From contig JAQUXV010000015.1 of the NCBI GenBank assembly GCA_028692205.1, positions 6,099 to 19,023 of the forward strand: DNA of 12,925 bases, read 5' to 3'. Every line of letters begins with the position of its first letter. Position 1 is the first letter of the stretch. The position numbers and the translations under genes were made by a program. This DNA comes from Eubacteriales bacterium. GTDB lineage: Bacteria > Bacillota_A > Clostridia > Christensenellales > Aristaeellaceae. Under the pieces are notes generated by a model that saw only the letters and a list, made by a program, of their open reading frames with translations, was not told where the DNA came from and did not search any database. Below, in pieces: positions 1 to 5,806 of this stretch.

Positions 1-1169
1 TCAATACCTGCACGGTAACGGGGACGGGCGACCAGAAGAGCATGCAGGCCGCCCGGCGCTTCAAGCGGCAAAACCCCGGCGGAGAATTGATTCTGGCCGG
101 GTGCCTGGCACAGCGCATGGGGGAAAAGCTGGCCGATACCGGCGCGCGCGTGATTTTGGGCACTCAGTACCGCGCGCGGGTGGCGGAGCTGCTGGAAAAG
201 GCGCTGAACGAGGACAGCCAAATTGTAGCGGTGGACAGCCTGCAGAGCGTACCGTTTGAAGAGTTGTCGATCCACGGCCACGCGGGCCATACCCGCGCCG
301 TGATGAAGATACAGGAGGGGTGTGACAACCGCTGCACCTACTGCATTATCCCGTCGGTGCGCGGCGGAATCCGCTCCCGGCCTGTGGAAGAAATCCGGCG
401 GGAGGCGGAAGCGCTTTCCGATGCGGGGTTCAGCGAACTGGTGCTGACCGGCATCCACCTGACCAGCTACGGCCGCGACCTGCCGGGAAAACCGACGCTG
501 ATGGATGCGGTAAACGCGGCCTCGAAGGCGGAGGGTGTGAGGCGTATCCGGCTTGGTTCGCTGGAGCCGGTGGTGGTAACGGATGCGTTTGCGCGGGCGG
601 CTGCCGCACAGCCCAAGCTTTGCCCGCAGTTCCATTTGGCGTTGCAAAGCGGCAGCGATGCGGTGCTTGCGCGCATGAAGCGGCGGTATAACACCAAGCA
701 GTTTGCGGCGGCGGCGGAGAAGCTGCGCGCGGTCTTTCCGCATGCCGCGCTGACCACCGATGTGATTGTGGGGTTCCCCGGCGAAACGGAGGACGAATTT
801 GCGCAAACCGAAGCGTTCTGCCGCAAAATTGGATTTTTGAAGATTCACGTGTTCCCCTTCAGCCCCCGCGAAGGTACGCCTGCCGCCGGAATGCCGGATC
901 AGGTGCCCGAACCGGTTAAAACGGAGCGGGTACACAGGCTGATTGCGATTGGCGACGCGCTTTCCGCCGAATACCGCGGGAATCTATTGGGCACGGTGCA
1001 GCCGGTGCTGCTGGAGGAGCATGGCGCCAACGGCACCCTGCGCGGGTATACGCCGCAGTATGTGCATGTTTCCTGCCGGGGCGGGCGTGCGGGCGAAATT
1101 GTCAACGTTCGGCTTTCAGCCCTTACCAAAGCAGGAATGACCGGAGAACTTGTGGAAAACAACGGATAA
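1..1169 (+). CDS. mtaB: tRNA (N6-threonylcarbamoyladenosine(37)-C2)-methylthiotransferase MtaB, 5'-truncated by window edge
   Basis: Radical SAM enzyme that adds a methylthio group to t6A at position 37 of tRNAs reading ANN codons, giving ms2t6A. The open frame continues to the left edge: the bases before the first ATG (42) read NTCTVTGTGDQKS, the usual UPF0004 N-terminal cluster-binding segment, so ATG 42 is internal and the true start lies outside the window. A second conserved Cys follows in ILAGCLAQ. The radical SAM CxxxCxxC motif is CDNRCTYC, with its Cys codons at 321, 333 and 342. The later motifs LTGIHLTSYG, FHLALQSGSD and TDVIVGFPGE are typical of the methylthiotransferase family. 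The last ~60 residues look like a TRAM RNA-binding domain. The length and the tRNA-type motif string (SVRGGIRSRP) fit MtaB better than MiaB or RimO. A HIT-family gene follows after 41 nt, probably in the same operon. Family assignment is firm. Confidence 0.95.
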   Translation, partial: NTCTVTGTGDQKSMQAARRFKRQNPGGELILAGCLAQRMGEKLADTGARVILGTQYRARVAELLEKALNEDSQIVAVDSLQSVPFEELSIHGHAGHTRAVMKIQEGCDNRCTYCIIPSVRGGIRSRPVEEIRREAEALSDAGFSELVLTGIHLTSYGRDLPGKPTLMDAVNAASKAEGVRRIRLGSLEPVVVTDAFARAAAAQPKLCPQFHLALQSGSDAVLARMKRRYNTKQFAAAAEKLRAVFPHAALTTDVIVGFPGETEDEFAQTEAFCRKIGFLKIHVFPFSPREGTPAAGMPDQVPEPVKTERVHRLIAIGDALSAEYRGNLLGTVQPVLLEEHGANGTLRGYTPQYVHVSCRGGRAGEIVNVRLSALTKAGMTGELVENNG

Positions 1170-1210
1170 CCCGCGTGGGTGTGCAAACGGAATATAAGGA
1201 GGAATTGGCA

Positions 1211-1555
1211 ATGGAAGACTGTTTGTTTTGCAAAATCGTCAATGGGGAGATTCCTTCCAAAAAGATTTACGAAGATGACGATACATACGCGTTTTACGAT
1301 ATCAACCCACAGGCAAAGGTACACGCGCTGGTGGTGAGCAAGCGCCACCTGCCGGACCTTGCGCACAACGCGGAACTGAACGACCACGAGTTGGCCGCCT
1401 GCCTGCGCGCCTGCGCGACGGTTGCCCGGATGCTGGGGCTGGAAGCGGGCGGCTACCGCGTAGTGAACAATTGCGGCAAAGACGCCTGCCAAACCGTGAA
1501 ACACCTGCATTTTCATGTGATCGGCGGCCAGCCGCTTGCCGAGCGGATGGTGTGA
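1211..1555 (+). CDS. HIT family protein (histidine-triad nucleotide-binding hydrolase, HinT-like)
   Basis: Small 114-residue histidine-triad protein. Relatives hydrolyse purine nucleoside phosphoramidates or AMP-lysine-type adducts in the cytosol; the exact substrate here is unknown. The C-terminal triad HLHFHV (His98, His100, His102) is intact and is followed by the usual GG. The N-terminus has the CxxC pair (Cys4, Cys7) and the segment KIVNGEIPSKKIYED found in the HINT branch. The AGQ usually seen just before the triad reads ACQ here, a mild deviation. An open frame reaches back to a GTG at 1175, but ATG 1211 is chosen because AAGGAGG (about 1197-1203) sits 7 nt upstream and the family's N-terminus starts there. 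It lies 41 nt after mtaB and upstream of rpsU, an arrangement common in Firmicutes. A 6-bp inverted repeat (1549-1554 with 1569-1574) overlaps its stop codon, but no U-tract follows. Confidence 0.93.
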   Translation: MEDCLFCKIVNGEIPSKKIYEDDDTYAFYDINPQAKVHALVVSKRHLPDLAHNAELNDHELAACLRACATVARMLGLEAGGYRVVNNCGKDACQTVKHLHFHVIGGQPLAERMV

Positions 1556-1612
1556 AATTTGCAAATAACACACCCTATACAAGGGAATACGATGGAATCA
1601 AAGATTTGACAG

Positions 1613-1641
1613 TTGACGAAGCGCCTACTTCGCGATATAAT
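1613..1641 (+). promoter_or_regulatory. Sigma-A-type promoter of rpsU
   Basis: A -35 box TTGACG (1613-1618) and a perfect -10 box TATAAT (1636-1641) are separated by exactly 17 bp. A nearby TTGACA (1606-1611) would give a 24-bp spacer and is probably not the one used. Transcription should start near 1648, leaving a leader of about 70 nt before the rpsU GTG. In that leader, TACCC (1660-1664) can pair with GGGTA (1685-1689), and ACCC (1676-1679) can pair with the same G-run, so two hairpins are mutually exclusive. Whether this matters for control is unknown. Confidence 0.85.
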
Positions 1642-1718
1642 ATCGTTACGGTCGTTGTATACCCTTCTGCGGGAGACCCAAATGGGGTACGGCGAAATGA
1701 GCGAGGGGAGGGATAACA

Positions 1719-1892
1719 GTGTCCGAGGTACGCATCCGCGAAAACGAATCCCTGGAAAGCGCTCTGAAGCGGTTCAAACGTCAATGTGCTCGCACAGGTG
1801 TTTTGGCAGAGGCTCGCAAACGCGAGCATTATGAGAAGCCCAGCGTGAAACGCAAGAAGAAAGCAGAAGCTGCTCGCAAGCGCAAGTGGTGA
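1719..1892 (+). CDS. rpsU: 30S ribosomal protein S21
   Basis: A 57-residue, strongly basic protein of the small ribosomal subunit that sits near the 3' end of 16S rRNA and helps early steps of initiation. The translation aligns almost end to end with Firmicutes S21: [16 protein letters not shown] near the start, [20 protein letters not shown] in the middle and an ARKRKW end. The start is a GTG at 1719, preceded by a purine-rich SD run (GAGGGGAGGG, about 1703-1712) at a suitable distance. The gene sits after mtaB and HIT, as in many Firmicutes, but has its own strong promoter and terminator, so it can be made as a separate short mRNA. The partner yqeY, often next in Firmicutes, is absent here. 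Identification is secure. Confidence 0.97.
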   Translation: MSEVRIRENESLESALKRFKRQCARTGVLAEARKREHYEKPSVKRKKKAEAARKRKW

Positions 1893-1896
1893 TAAC

Positions 1897-1924
1897 AAAA
1901 CCCTCTCCGTAAGGAGAGGGTTTT
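1897..1924. terminator. Intrinsic terminator after rpsU, probably bidirectional
   Basis: A perfect stem CCCTCTCC (1901-1908) / GGAGAGGG (1913-1920) closes on a GTAA loop and is flanked by AAAA on the left and TTTT on the right. The stem can therefore extend to 12 bp, and each strand gets a U-tract. It begins 5 nt after the rpsU stop. On the minus strand it would also end any transcript coming from the 1944-2231 region. Confidence 0.95.
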
Positions 1925-2270
1925 CTTCAACTATTCGCGCATGTTAAGCATTATCGTAATATGGGCCGGTATGCGCACGGCGTGCCCAAAAACGGACAAA
2001 ACACTCCGTGATATACGGCACGCTGAAACCGACACTTGCCTCAGGGGAGTCATTTTCAATTTGGGCTAACTCACGGACAGCGATTTTGATCCGTAAAATG
2101 ATATTCGCTTGATTCTGGAAAATTAAACGGTTAAATTCAATGAATTGAATTAAATTTTTATTTTTTGATTGCAGTGTTTTGAAAAAGAAATAACGGTAGC
2201 AGATCCTACAATCGCGCGTGAAATTTACCAATGTGGCGATTGTTTTCCCGTGATATTCGCGCCTGAACCA
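1925..2270. other. AT-richer intergenic tract without a convincing gene
   Basis: This stretch between the rpsU terminator and the methyltransferase promoter is visibly richer in A and T than its neighbours, most of all at 2100-2170. A minus-strand frame from 2231 (TTG) to 1944 encodes 95 residues, with a lysine/asparagine/isoleucine-rich first half and a second half containing ELAQIENDSPEASVGF. It has no ATG, no RBS before the TTG and no family I recognise. Its end lies 20 nt from the rpsU terminator, which could serve it as well, so it may be a gene remnant. No tRNA or known structured RNA was recognised. Confidence 0.5.
2134..2151. repeat. Short inverted repeat in AT-rich tract
   Basis: AATTCAAT (2134-2141) and ATTGAATT (2144-2151) form perfect 8-bp arms around a 2-bp spacer, which would suit a dimeric repressor or may be chance in AT-rich DNA. 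It lies about 120 bp upstream of the methyltransferase promoter. No regulator gene is adjacent. Confidence 0.35.
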
Positions 2271-2299
2271 TTGTCATCAGGTTGTTTTTATGATATCAT
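2271..2299 (+). promoter_or_regulatory. Promoter of the SAM methyltransferase gene
   Basis: TTGTCA (2271-2276) and TATCAT (2294-2299) are 17 bp apart, and each matches the sigma-A consensus at five of six positions. Transcription should begin near 2306. This lies downstream of the ATG at 2290 and upstream of an SD (GGAAGAGAGG, 2340-2349) and GTG (2356), so the promoter itself argues for the GTG start. Confidence 0.65.
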
Positions 2300-2300
2300 A
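2289..2300. promoter_or_regulatory. Palindrome across the -10 box, possible operator
   Basis: TATGATATCATA is a perfect 12-bp palindrome that contains the whole TATCAT -10 hexamer of the promoter above. A dimeric protein bound here would block the promoter. It could also be chance, since -10 sequences are AT-rich. The binding protein is unknown. Confidence 0.35.
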
Positions 2301-2355
2301 CAAGCAGAGCGAACGATTCGATCTTGTATTTCTTTTATCGGAAGAGAGGCATCCT

Positions 2356-3381
2356 GTGCAATTTGCTCTACTCGTGAAATCTCACGCCAACGCACGCTAT
2401 ACGCAGTCTCTGCAAAAGCTTGCTGCGCTTGAGTGTCGATGCTTGCTTTATGCGCTTCAACGGCGCGCGGAGGTTTCCGTTGAATCGTTGGCCGGAACCC
2501 CATTTTTAATTTTCAATACCGAGACGATGGACAACGAAAGCTGGGCGTATCTTTCAAGGCATTCGGCGGTGGCTTTTGCGGCGGCGAAGGACGGCGAATG
2601 CCTGAGGCCGTTAAGGCTTACGCCGCCGGAATACCTGCCGGCCGATCTATCACAGGTTCTGAAATACAAGGGGAAAACCAACGCGGATTTTACCGCGATG
2701 ATGCTCCATTGTGCGCGGTCGGCCTCGGCGTTTGCGCTGTCCGAAAAGCCGCTCACGGTGCTGGATCCGCTTTGCGGGCGGGGAACGACCTTGTTCTGTG
2801 CCGTGCAGGAGGGGGATTGCGCGATTGGCATCGAAGCGGACCCCAAGGCGCTGCACGAAGCGGACGTTTATTTTGAACGCTATTTGCAGTACCATCGTCT
2901 GAAACATCGAAGGGAGGAACGCTCCATTACGCTGCCCGACGGTAGCGCGGTGAAGGAGTGTGGATTTACATTTGCCAATCAGGCGGAAAGCTATAAGCGC
3001 GGCGATACGGTTTCCCTGCGGATGATCTGCGGGGATACGGCGCGGACAGAGAAGATACTCGGCATGGAAAGCTGCCACATCATCGTGGGCGATTTGCCCT
3101 ACGGTGTCCAGCATTCCCCGCGAAAAGGGCGCGGGGGTTTCACGTTCGACGATTTGCTGCAAAGCGCTCTGCCGGCCTATCAAAAAGCGCTTAAGCCGGG
3201 CGGCGCGGTTGCGTTATCTTTTAACACGTATACGCTGCCCCGCGCGACGCTGATCCGGGAAATGGAAACGGCGGGGCTGACCCCGCTTACGGAACCGCCT
3301 TTCGACGATTTTGAACACTGGGTGGAACAGGCCGTGAACCGTGATATGGTGATTGCCGTGAAAAGGGAACGCGCTCACTGA
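2356..3381 (+). CDS. SAM-dependent methyltransferase, TRM11/RlmL-like (probable RNA methylase)
   Basis: A class I SAM methyltransferase of about 341 residues. Residues are numbered from GTG 2356. The SAM-binding motif I is LDPLCGRGTTL (about 136-146), the acidic ribose-binding segment is GIEAD (158-162), and the catalytic-type motif is DLPYG (246-250), a variant of the (N/D)PPY found in amino-group methylases. The segment KYKGKTNADFT before motif I resembles the linker region of Trm11/Trm14 and UPF0020 proteins, which modify guanosines in tRNA or rRNA, so RNA is the likelier substrate than DNA. No THUMP domain is obvious. The N-terminal ~100 residues begin ALLVKSHANARYTQSL. A frame extends back to ATG 2290, but that codon overlaps the promoter -10 region and has no good SD. 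GTG 2356 has a purine-rich SD 6 nt away. No restriction partner is nearby. The family is fairly sure, the substrate is not. Confidence 0.75.
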   Translation: MQFALLVKSHANARYTQSLQKLAALECRCLLYALQRRAEVSVESLAGTPFLIFNTETMDNESWAYLSRHSAVAFAAAKDGECLRPLRLTPPEYLPADLSQVLKYKGKTNADFTAMMLHCARSASAFALSEKPLTVLDPLCGRGTTLFCAVQEGDCAIGIEADPKALHEADVYFERYLQYHRLKHRREERSITLPDGSAVKECGFTFANQAESYKRGDTVSLRMICGDTARTEKILGMESCHIIVGDLPYGVQHSPRKGRGGFTFDDLLQSALPAYQKALKPGGAVALSFNTYTLPRATLIREMETAGLTPLTEPPFDDFEHWVEQAVNRDMVIAVKRERAH

Positions 3382-3390
3382 TCGTATTAC

Positions 3391-3425
3391 GAAACCGGCA
3401 AAACTAGACGGCAGGGTTTCCTTTC
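3391..3425 (+). terminator. Weak hairpin after the methyltransferase
   Basis: GAAACC (3391-3396) and GGTTTC (3415-3420) form a perfect 6-bp stem with an 18-nt loop, followed by the pyrimidine run CTTTC. The short stem, large loop and poor U-tract make it a doubtful intrinsic terminator. It lies 10 nt after the methyltransferase stop, in the 113-nt gap before rho. Confidence 0.25.
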
Positions 3426-3457
3426 GACGTAAACGCACCGTTTTACAGGCAGGCTTT

Positions 3458-3508
3458 ATGGATTTAGACAAACAGCACACAGGGAGGAATATCATTGTTG
3501 ACAAGTGA
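3458..3508 (+). other. Possible 16-codon leader ORF overlapping the rho start
   Basis: ATG 3458 opens a frame of 16 codons that ends with TGA at 3506-3508, just inside rho, which begins at TTG 3495 in another frame. GGCAGG lies 4 nt before the ATG. The rho SD is inside this ORF, so its translation would couple to or compete with rho initiation. There is no homology support, and it may be chance. Confidence 0.2.
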
Positions 3509-5495
3509 ATTGCAGACCATGAAAGTGGTCGATTTACGCAAACTGGCGCGAGCCAACAGGGTAAAGCTCAGCGCCGGGATCGATAAGGCGGGGATCATCG
3601 AGCGCCTTTCGGAAGCGCTTGGAACGATGGATGAGGCACCGGCGGCGGGCGCGCAGGCTGGGGCGATGGAAGAAGAAAAAGTAAATAGGGAAAGTGTTGC
3701 GGCCGAAGAAGCCGAAACCAATGCGGAGGAGCAGGACGAAGAGTTTCAGGCTGCGCCGCTTTCAGCGGATGTTACAAGCGTGCAGCCTGCGCGGCCGCAG
3801 GCATGGAGCGCGCCCACTGCGCCTGCGCAGAGAACGCAGGGCGATTATCGCCCCATGTATCAGCAGGCGATGCAGTCGCGCCCCAATGCTACGTTCAAGC
3901 AGCCCCTGCATCCGCCCGCCTGGCAGCAGGCGCGGCAAAACGTCGGTCCCGCGCGCTTTGGGCCAAGGGTGAACATACCGCAGAGCCAGCCGCCCGCGCG
4001 AACGGAAGAAGAGCCGCATTACGCCGAGCCGCAAACGCCCGCGCAGCGGCCGCTGTTTCCGCAGCAGACGGTGGATGGTTACCGGCTGGGTTACCGCGCC
4101 GCGCCGACGCGCGACTACGGACGGCAGGATTATCGCGGCGGCGCGCGTTCCCCGGCGCCCCGGCAGGATTCTCACCGGCCTTACGGCGGGTATGGCGGTT
4201 ATCAGCCGACCAACTACAGCGCGCCGCGCGCACCGGAAGGTTATTACAACGACACGGTGTATAAGCCGGTTCGCGACCCCGCGTTTTCGGAACCGTACGA
4301 CCGTACACAGCCCCTGCCGGATGCGCTGCAGGCGGCGGAAGGCACGCCCGCCGAGGGCATACTGGAAATTTTGCCGGACGGATACGGCTTTTTACGGTCG
4401 CAGACCCTGCTGCCGGGACGCAAGGATATTTACGTCTCCGTGGCGGCCATCCGGCGTTACGAGCTGCGCACCGGCGACATGGTGGTGGGCAAGGCCCGCC
4501 CCCAGCGCGATACCGATAAATTCGCGGCGCTGATGTATGTGGAAAAGATCAACGGCAAGGACGTGGAAGAAAACGCCGAACGCCTGTCGTTTGAAACGCT
4601 GGTTCCCATTTACCCCAACCGGCGGATTGTGCTGGAGAGCGAACAGAACAGCGAGAATTGGCCGATGCGCATCGTCGACCTGATTGCGCCGATCGGCTTT
4701 GGCCAGCGCGCGATGATTGTTGCGCCCCCGGAAACCGGCAAGACGATTCTGCTGCGGGAGCTGTGCAAAGCTATTAAGCAGAACGACCGGAATGTAACGG
4801 TAATGATGCTGCTGATTGACGAACGGCCCGAAGCGGTTACCGAAGTGCGCGACGCGATTGGCGAGGACGCGGAAGTGTTTGCCTCCACCTTCGACGAAGC
4901 GCCGGAAAGCCAGACCCGCGTAAGCGAAACGATGCTGGAGCGTGCTGAGCGGCTGGTGGAGCAGGGCAAGGACGTCGTAATCCTGCTGGACAGCCTTACC
5001 AAGCTCACACGCGCTTATCAGGCTACGCTTACGCAGGGCGGGCGGGCGATTACCAACACCGTTACCCCTGCCGCGCTGGTGCGGCCCAAGCGCTTTTTCG
5101 GCGCGGCGCGGAACACCCGCGACGGCGGCAGCCTGACGATGATTGCCACGATTCTGGTGGAAACCGGCTCACGTGTGGACGATATCATTTTTGAGGAGTT
5201 TAAGGGCACGGCCAATATGGAGCTCTGGCTGGATCTGCCGGAGAGCGGCGACCCGATGTTCCCCGTCATCAACATGCAAAGAAGCGGCACCAAGAAGGAA
5301 GACATGCTTCTGAACGACGAGGAGATTGAGAGTCTGAGGGCGATCCGCGCGGTGCTTGGCTCCGCCACCAACCGGGAGGCGCTGACGCAGTTAATCGGCA
5401 TGATGAGCAAAACCAAATGCAACGCCGATCTGTTCATCCGCCTGAAGGACTGGGTAGCCATGTGGGAAAAGAGCGGACTGTTGGTACGCAAGTAA
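3495..5495 (+). CDS. rho: Transcription termination factor Rho with long disordered N-terminal insert
   Basis: Hexameric RNA-dependent ATPase that ends transcription by pulling on nascent RNA. Of 666 residues, about 5-43 form the Rho_N (SAP-like) domain (ELQTMKVVDLRKLARANRVK). Residues 45-285 are low-complexity: first Glu/Ala-rich, then Gln/Pro/Arg/Tyr/Gly-rich with YGGYGGY at 230-236. Residues 286-360 are the cold-shock RNA-binding domain (GILEILPDGYGFL). The rest is the ATPase. It has Walker A at 410-417, DERPEAV (442-448) carrying the catalytic Glu, Walker B ILLDS (496-500), RPKRFFGAARN (530-540) and RSGTKKE with the arginine finger (Arg596). Two deviations stand out: Walker A reads APPETGKT instead of APPKAGKT, and the Q-loop GGVD reads NTVT. 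The start is TTG 3495 (or 3498), with AGGGAGG at 3481-3487. No other rho copy is visible here. The gene ends at a long hairpin. Family identity is certain. Confidence 0.96.
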   Translation: MLTSELQTMKVVDLRKLARANRVKLSAGIDKAGIIERLSEALGTMDEAPAAGAQAGAMEEEKVNRESVAAEEAETNAEEQDEEFQAAPLSADVTSVQPARPQAWSAPTAPAQRTQGDYRPMYQQAMQSRPNATFKQPLHPPAWQQARQNVGPARFGPRVNIPQSQPPARTEEEPHYAEPQTPAQRPLFPQQTVDGYRLGYRAAPTRDYGRQDYRGGARSPAPRQDSHRPYGGYGGYQPTNYSAPRAPEGYYNDTVYKPVRDPAFSEPYDRTQPLPDALQAAEGTPAEGILEILPDGYGFLRSQTLLPGRKDIYVSVAAIRRYELRTGDMVVGKARPQRDTDKFAALMYVEKINGKDVEENAERLSFETLVPIYPNRRIVLESEQNSENWPMRIVDLIAPIGFGQRAMIVAPPETGKTILLRELCKAIKQNDRNVTVMMLLIDERPEAVTEVRDAIGEDAEVFASTFDEAPESQTRVSETMLERAERLVEQGKDVVILLDSLTKLTRAYQATLTQGGRAITNTVTPAALVRPKRFFGAARNTRDGGSLTMIATILVETGSRVDDIIFEEFKGTANMELWLDLPESGDPMFPVINMQRSGTKKEDMLLNDEEIESLRAIRAVLGSATNREALTQLIGMMSKTKCNADLFIRLKDWVAMWEKSGLLVRK

Positions 5496-5520
5496 CAGCA
5501 CTCTGAATAGACAACGAAAG

Positions 5521-5576
5521 AAACATCGCGATCAGGCGAAAAATCCCAAGAGGGATGCGCCCGGTCGCGATGTTTT
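5521..5576. terminator. Long three-segment hairpin between convergent rho and glycosyltransferase operon
   Basis: AAACATCGCGA (5521-5531) pairs perfectly with TCGCGATGTTT (5565-5575). Inside it, GGCG (5535-5538) pairs with CGCC (5558-5561) and ATCCC (5543-5547) with GGGAT (5552-5556), leaving a 4-nt loop and a small bulge. On the plus strand TTTT ends the stem. On the minus strand the stem is followed by a CTTTCGTTG tract, also U-rich. It begins 25 nt after the rho stop, so it most likely ends rho mRNA and perhaps the opposing transcript. Confidence 0.75.
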
Positions 5577-5774
5577 ATGCAAAATTCTCAGAGCACAGCG
5601 GAACGACGTCCACCGATAATTCTCGTTAGTTGGTTGAGTTGGATTTATCCACTTTAGTTTTTCAGCAGCAGTGCACAGCAGATTCTGGCAGAAGTTACCC
5701 GGAAGATAGTAATGGCGCGGAAACACACAATGAATTCGCATACAGTGCAAACCCGACGTGCCTGCTCATACACC
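5577..5774. other. Convergent intergenic region, no gene seen
   Basis: About 200 bases between the rho hairpin and the hairpin at the end of the minus-strand membrane gene. Short frames exist, for example minus strand 5750 to 5532, but they have no RBS and no recognisable family. If the minus-strand operon terminates at the hairpin at 5521-5576, this DNA would be its 3' untranslated region of about 220 nt. Confidence 0.5.
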
Positions 5775-5806
5775 GGAAAGGCGTTGAATAAGGTCAACGC
5801 TTTTCC
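5775..5806 (-). other. 13-bp hairpin overlapping the stop codon of the polytopic membrane protein gene
   Basis: Positions 5775-5787 and 5794-5806 pair over 13 bp (one G-U on the plus strand, one A-C mismatch on the minus-strand RNA) around a 6-nt loop. The stop codon (5794-5796) and the last three sense codons lie inside the stem. On the minus strand no U-tract follows, so it is more likely an mRNA 3'-end or stability element than an intrinsic terminator. Confidence 0.5.

Noticed and set aside
1175..1210. Upstream GTG start for the HIT protein
   Set aside because: The extra 12 residues cover the strong SD of ATG 1211 and are not part of the family N-terminus.
1606..1641. TTGACA at 1606-1611 as the rpsU -35 box
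   Set aside because: The hexamer is perfect, but the spacer to TATAAT would be 24 bp. The overlapping region TTGACG at 1613 gives 17 bp.
2356..3381. Restriction-modification or phage-defence DNA methylase
   Set aside because: No nuclease or specificity gene is adjacent, and the motif set and linker resemble TRM11/UPF0020 RNA methylases.
3442..3470. Possible rho promoter TTTACA-17-TAGACA
   Set aside because: The -35 is acceptable, but the -10 matches consensus at only three of six positions. I could not choose a rho promoter in the 113-nt gap.
4176..4218. Tandem DNA repeat in the rho insert (YGGYGGY)
   Set aside because: Only a couple of imperfect units; better described as protein low complexity than a DNA repeat array.
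3803..4308. Alternative frames on both strands across the rho insert
   Set aside because: The GC-rich low-complexity DNA keeps several frames open, but only the rho frame joins the Rho_N and cold-shock domains without a break.
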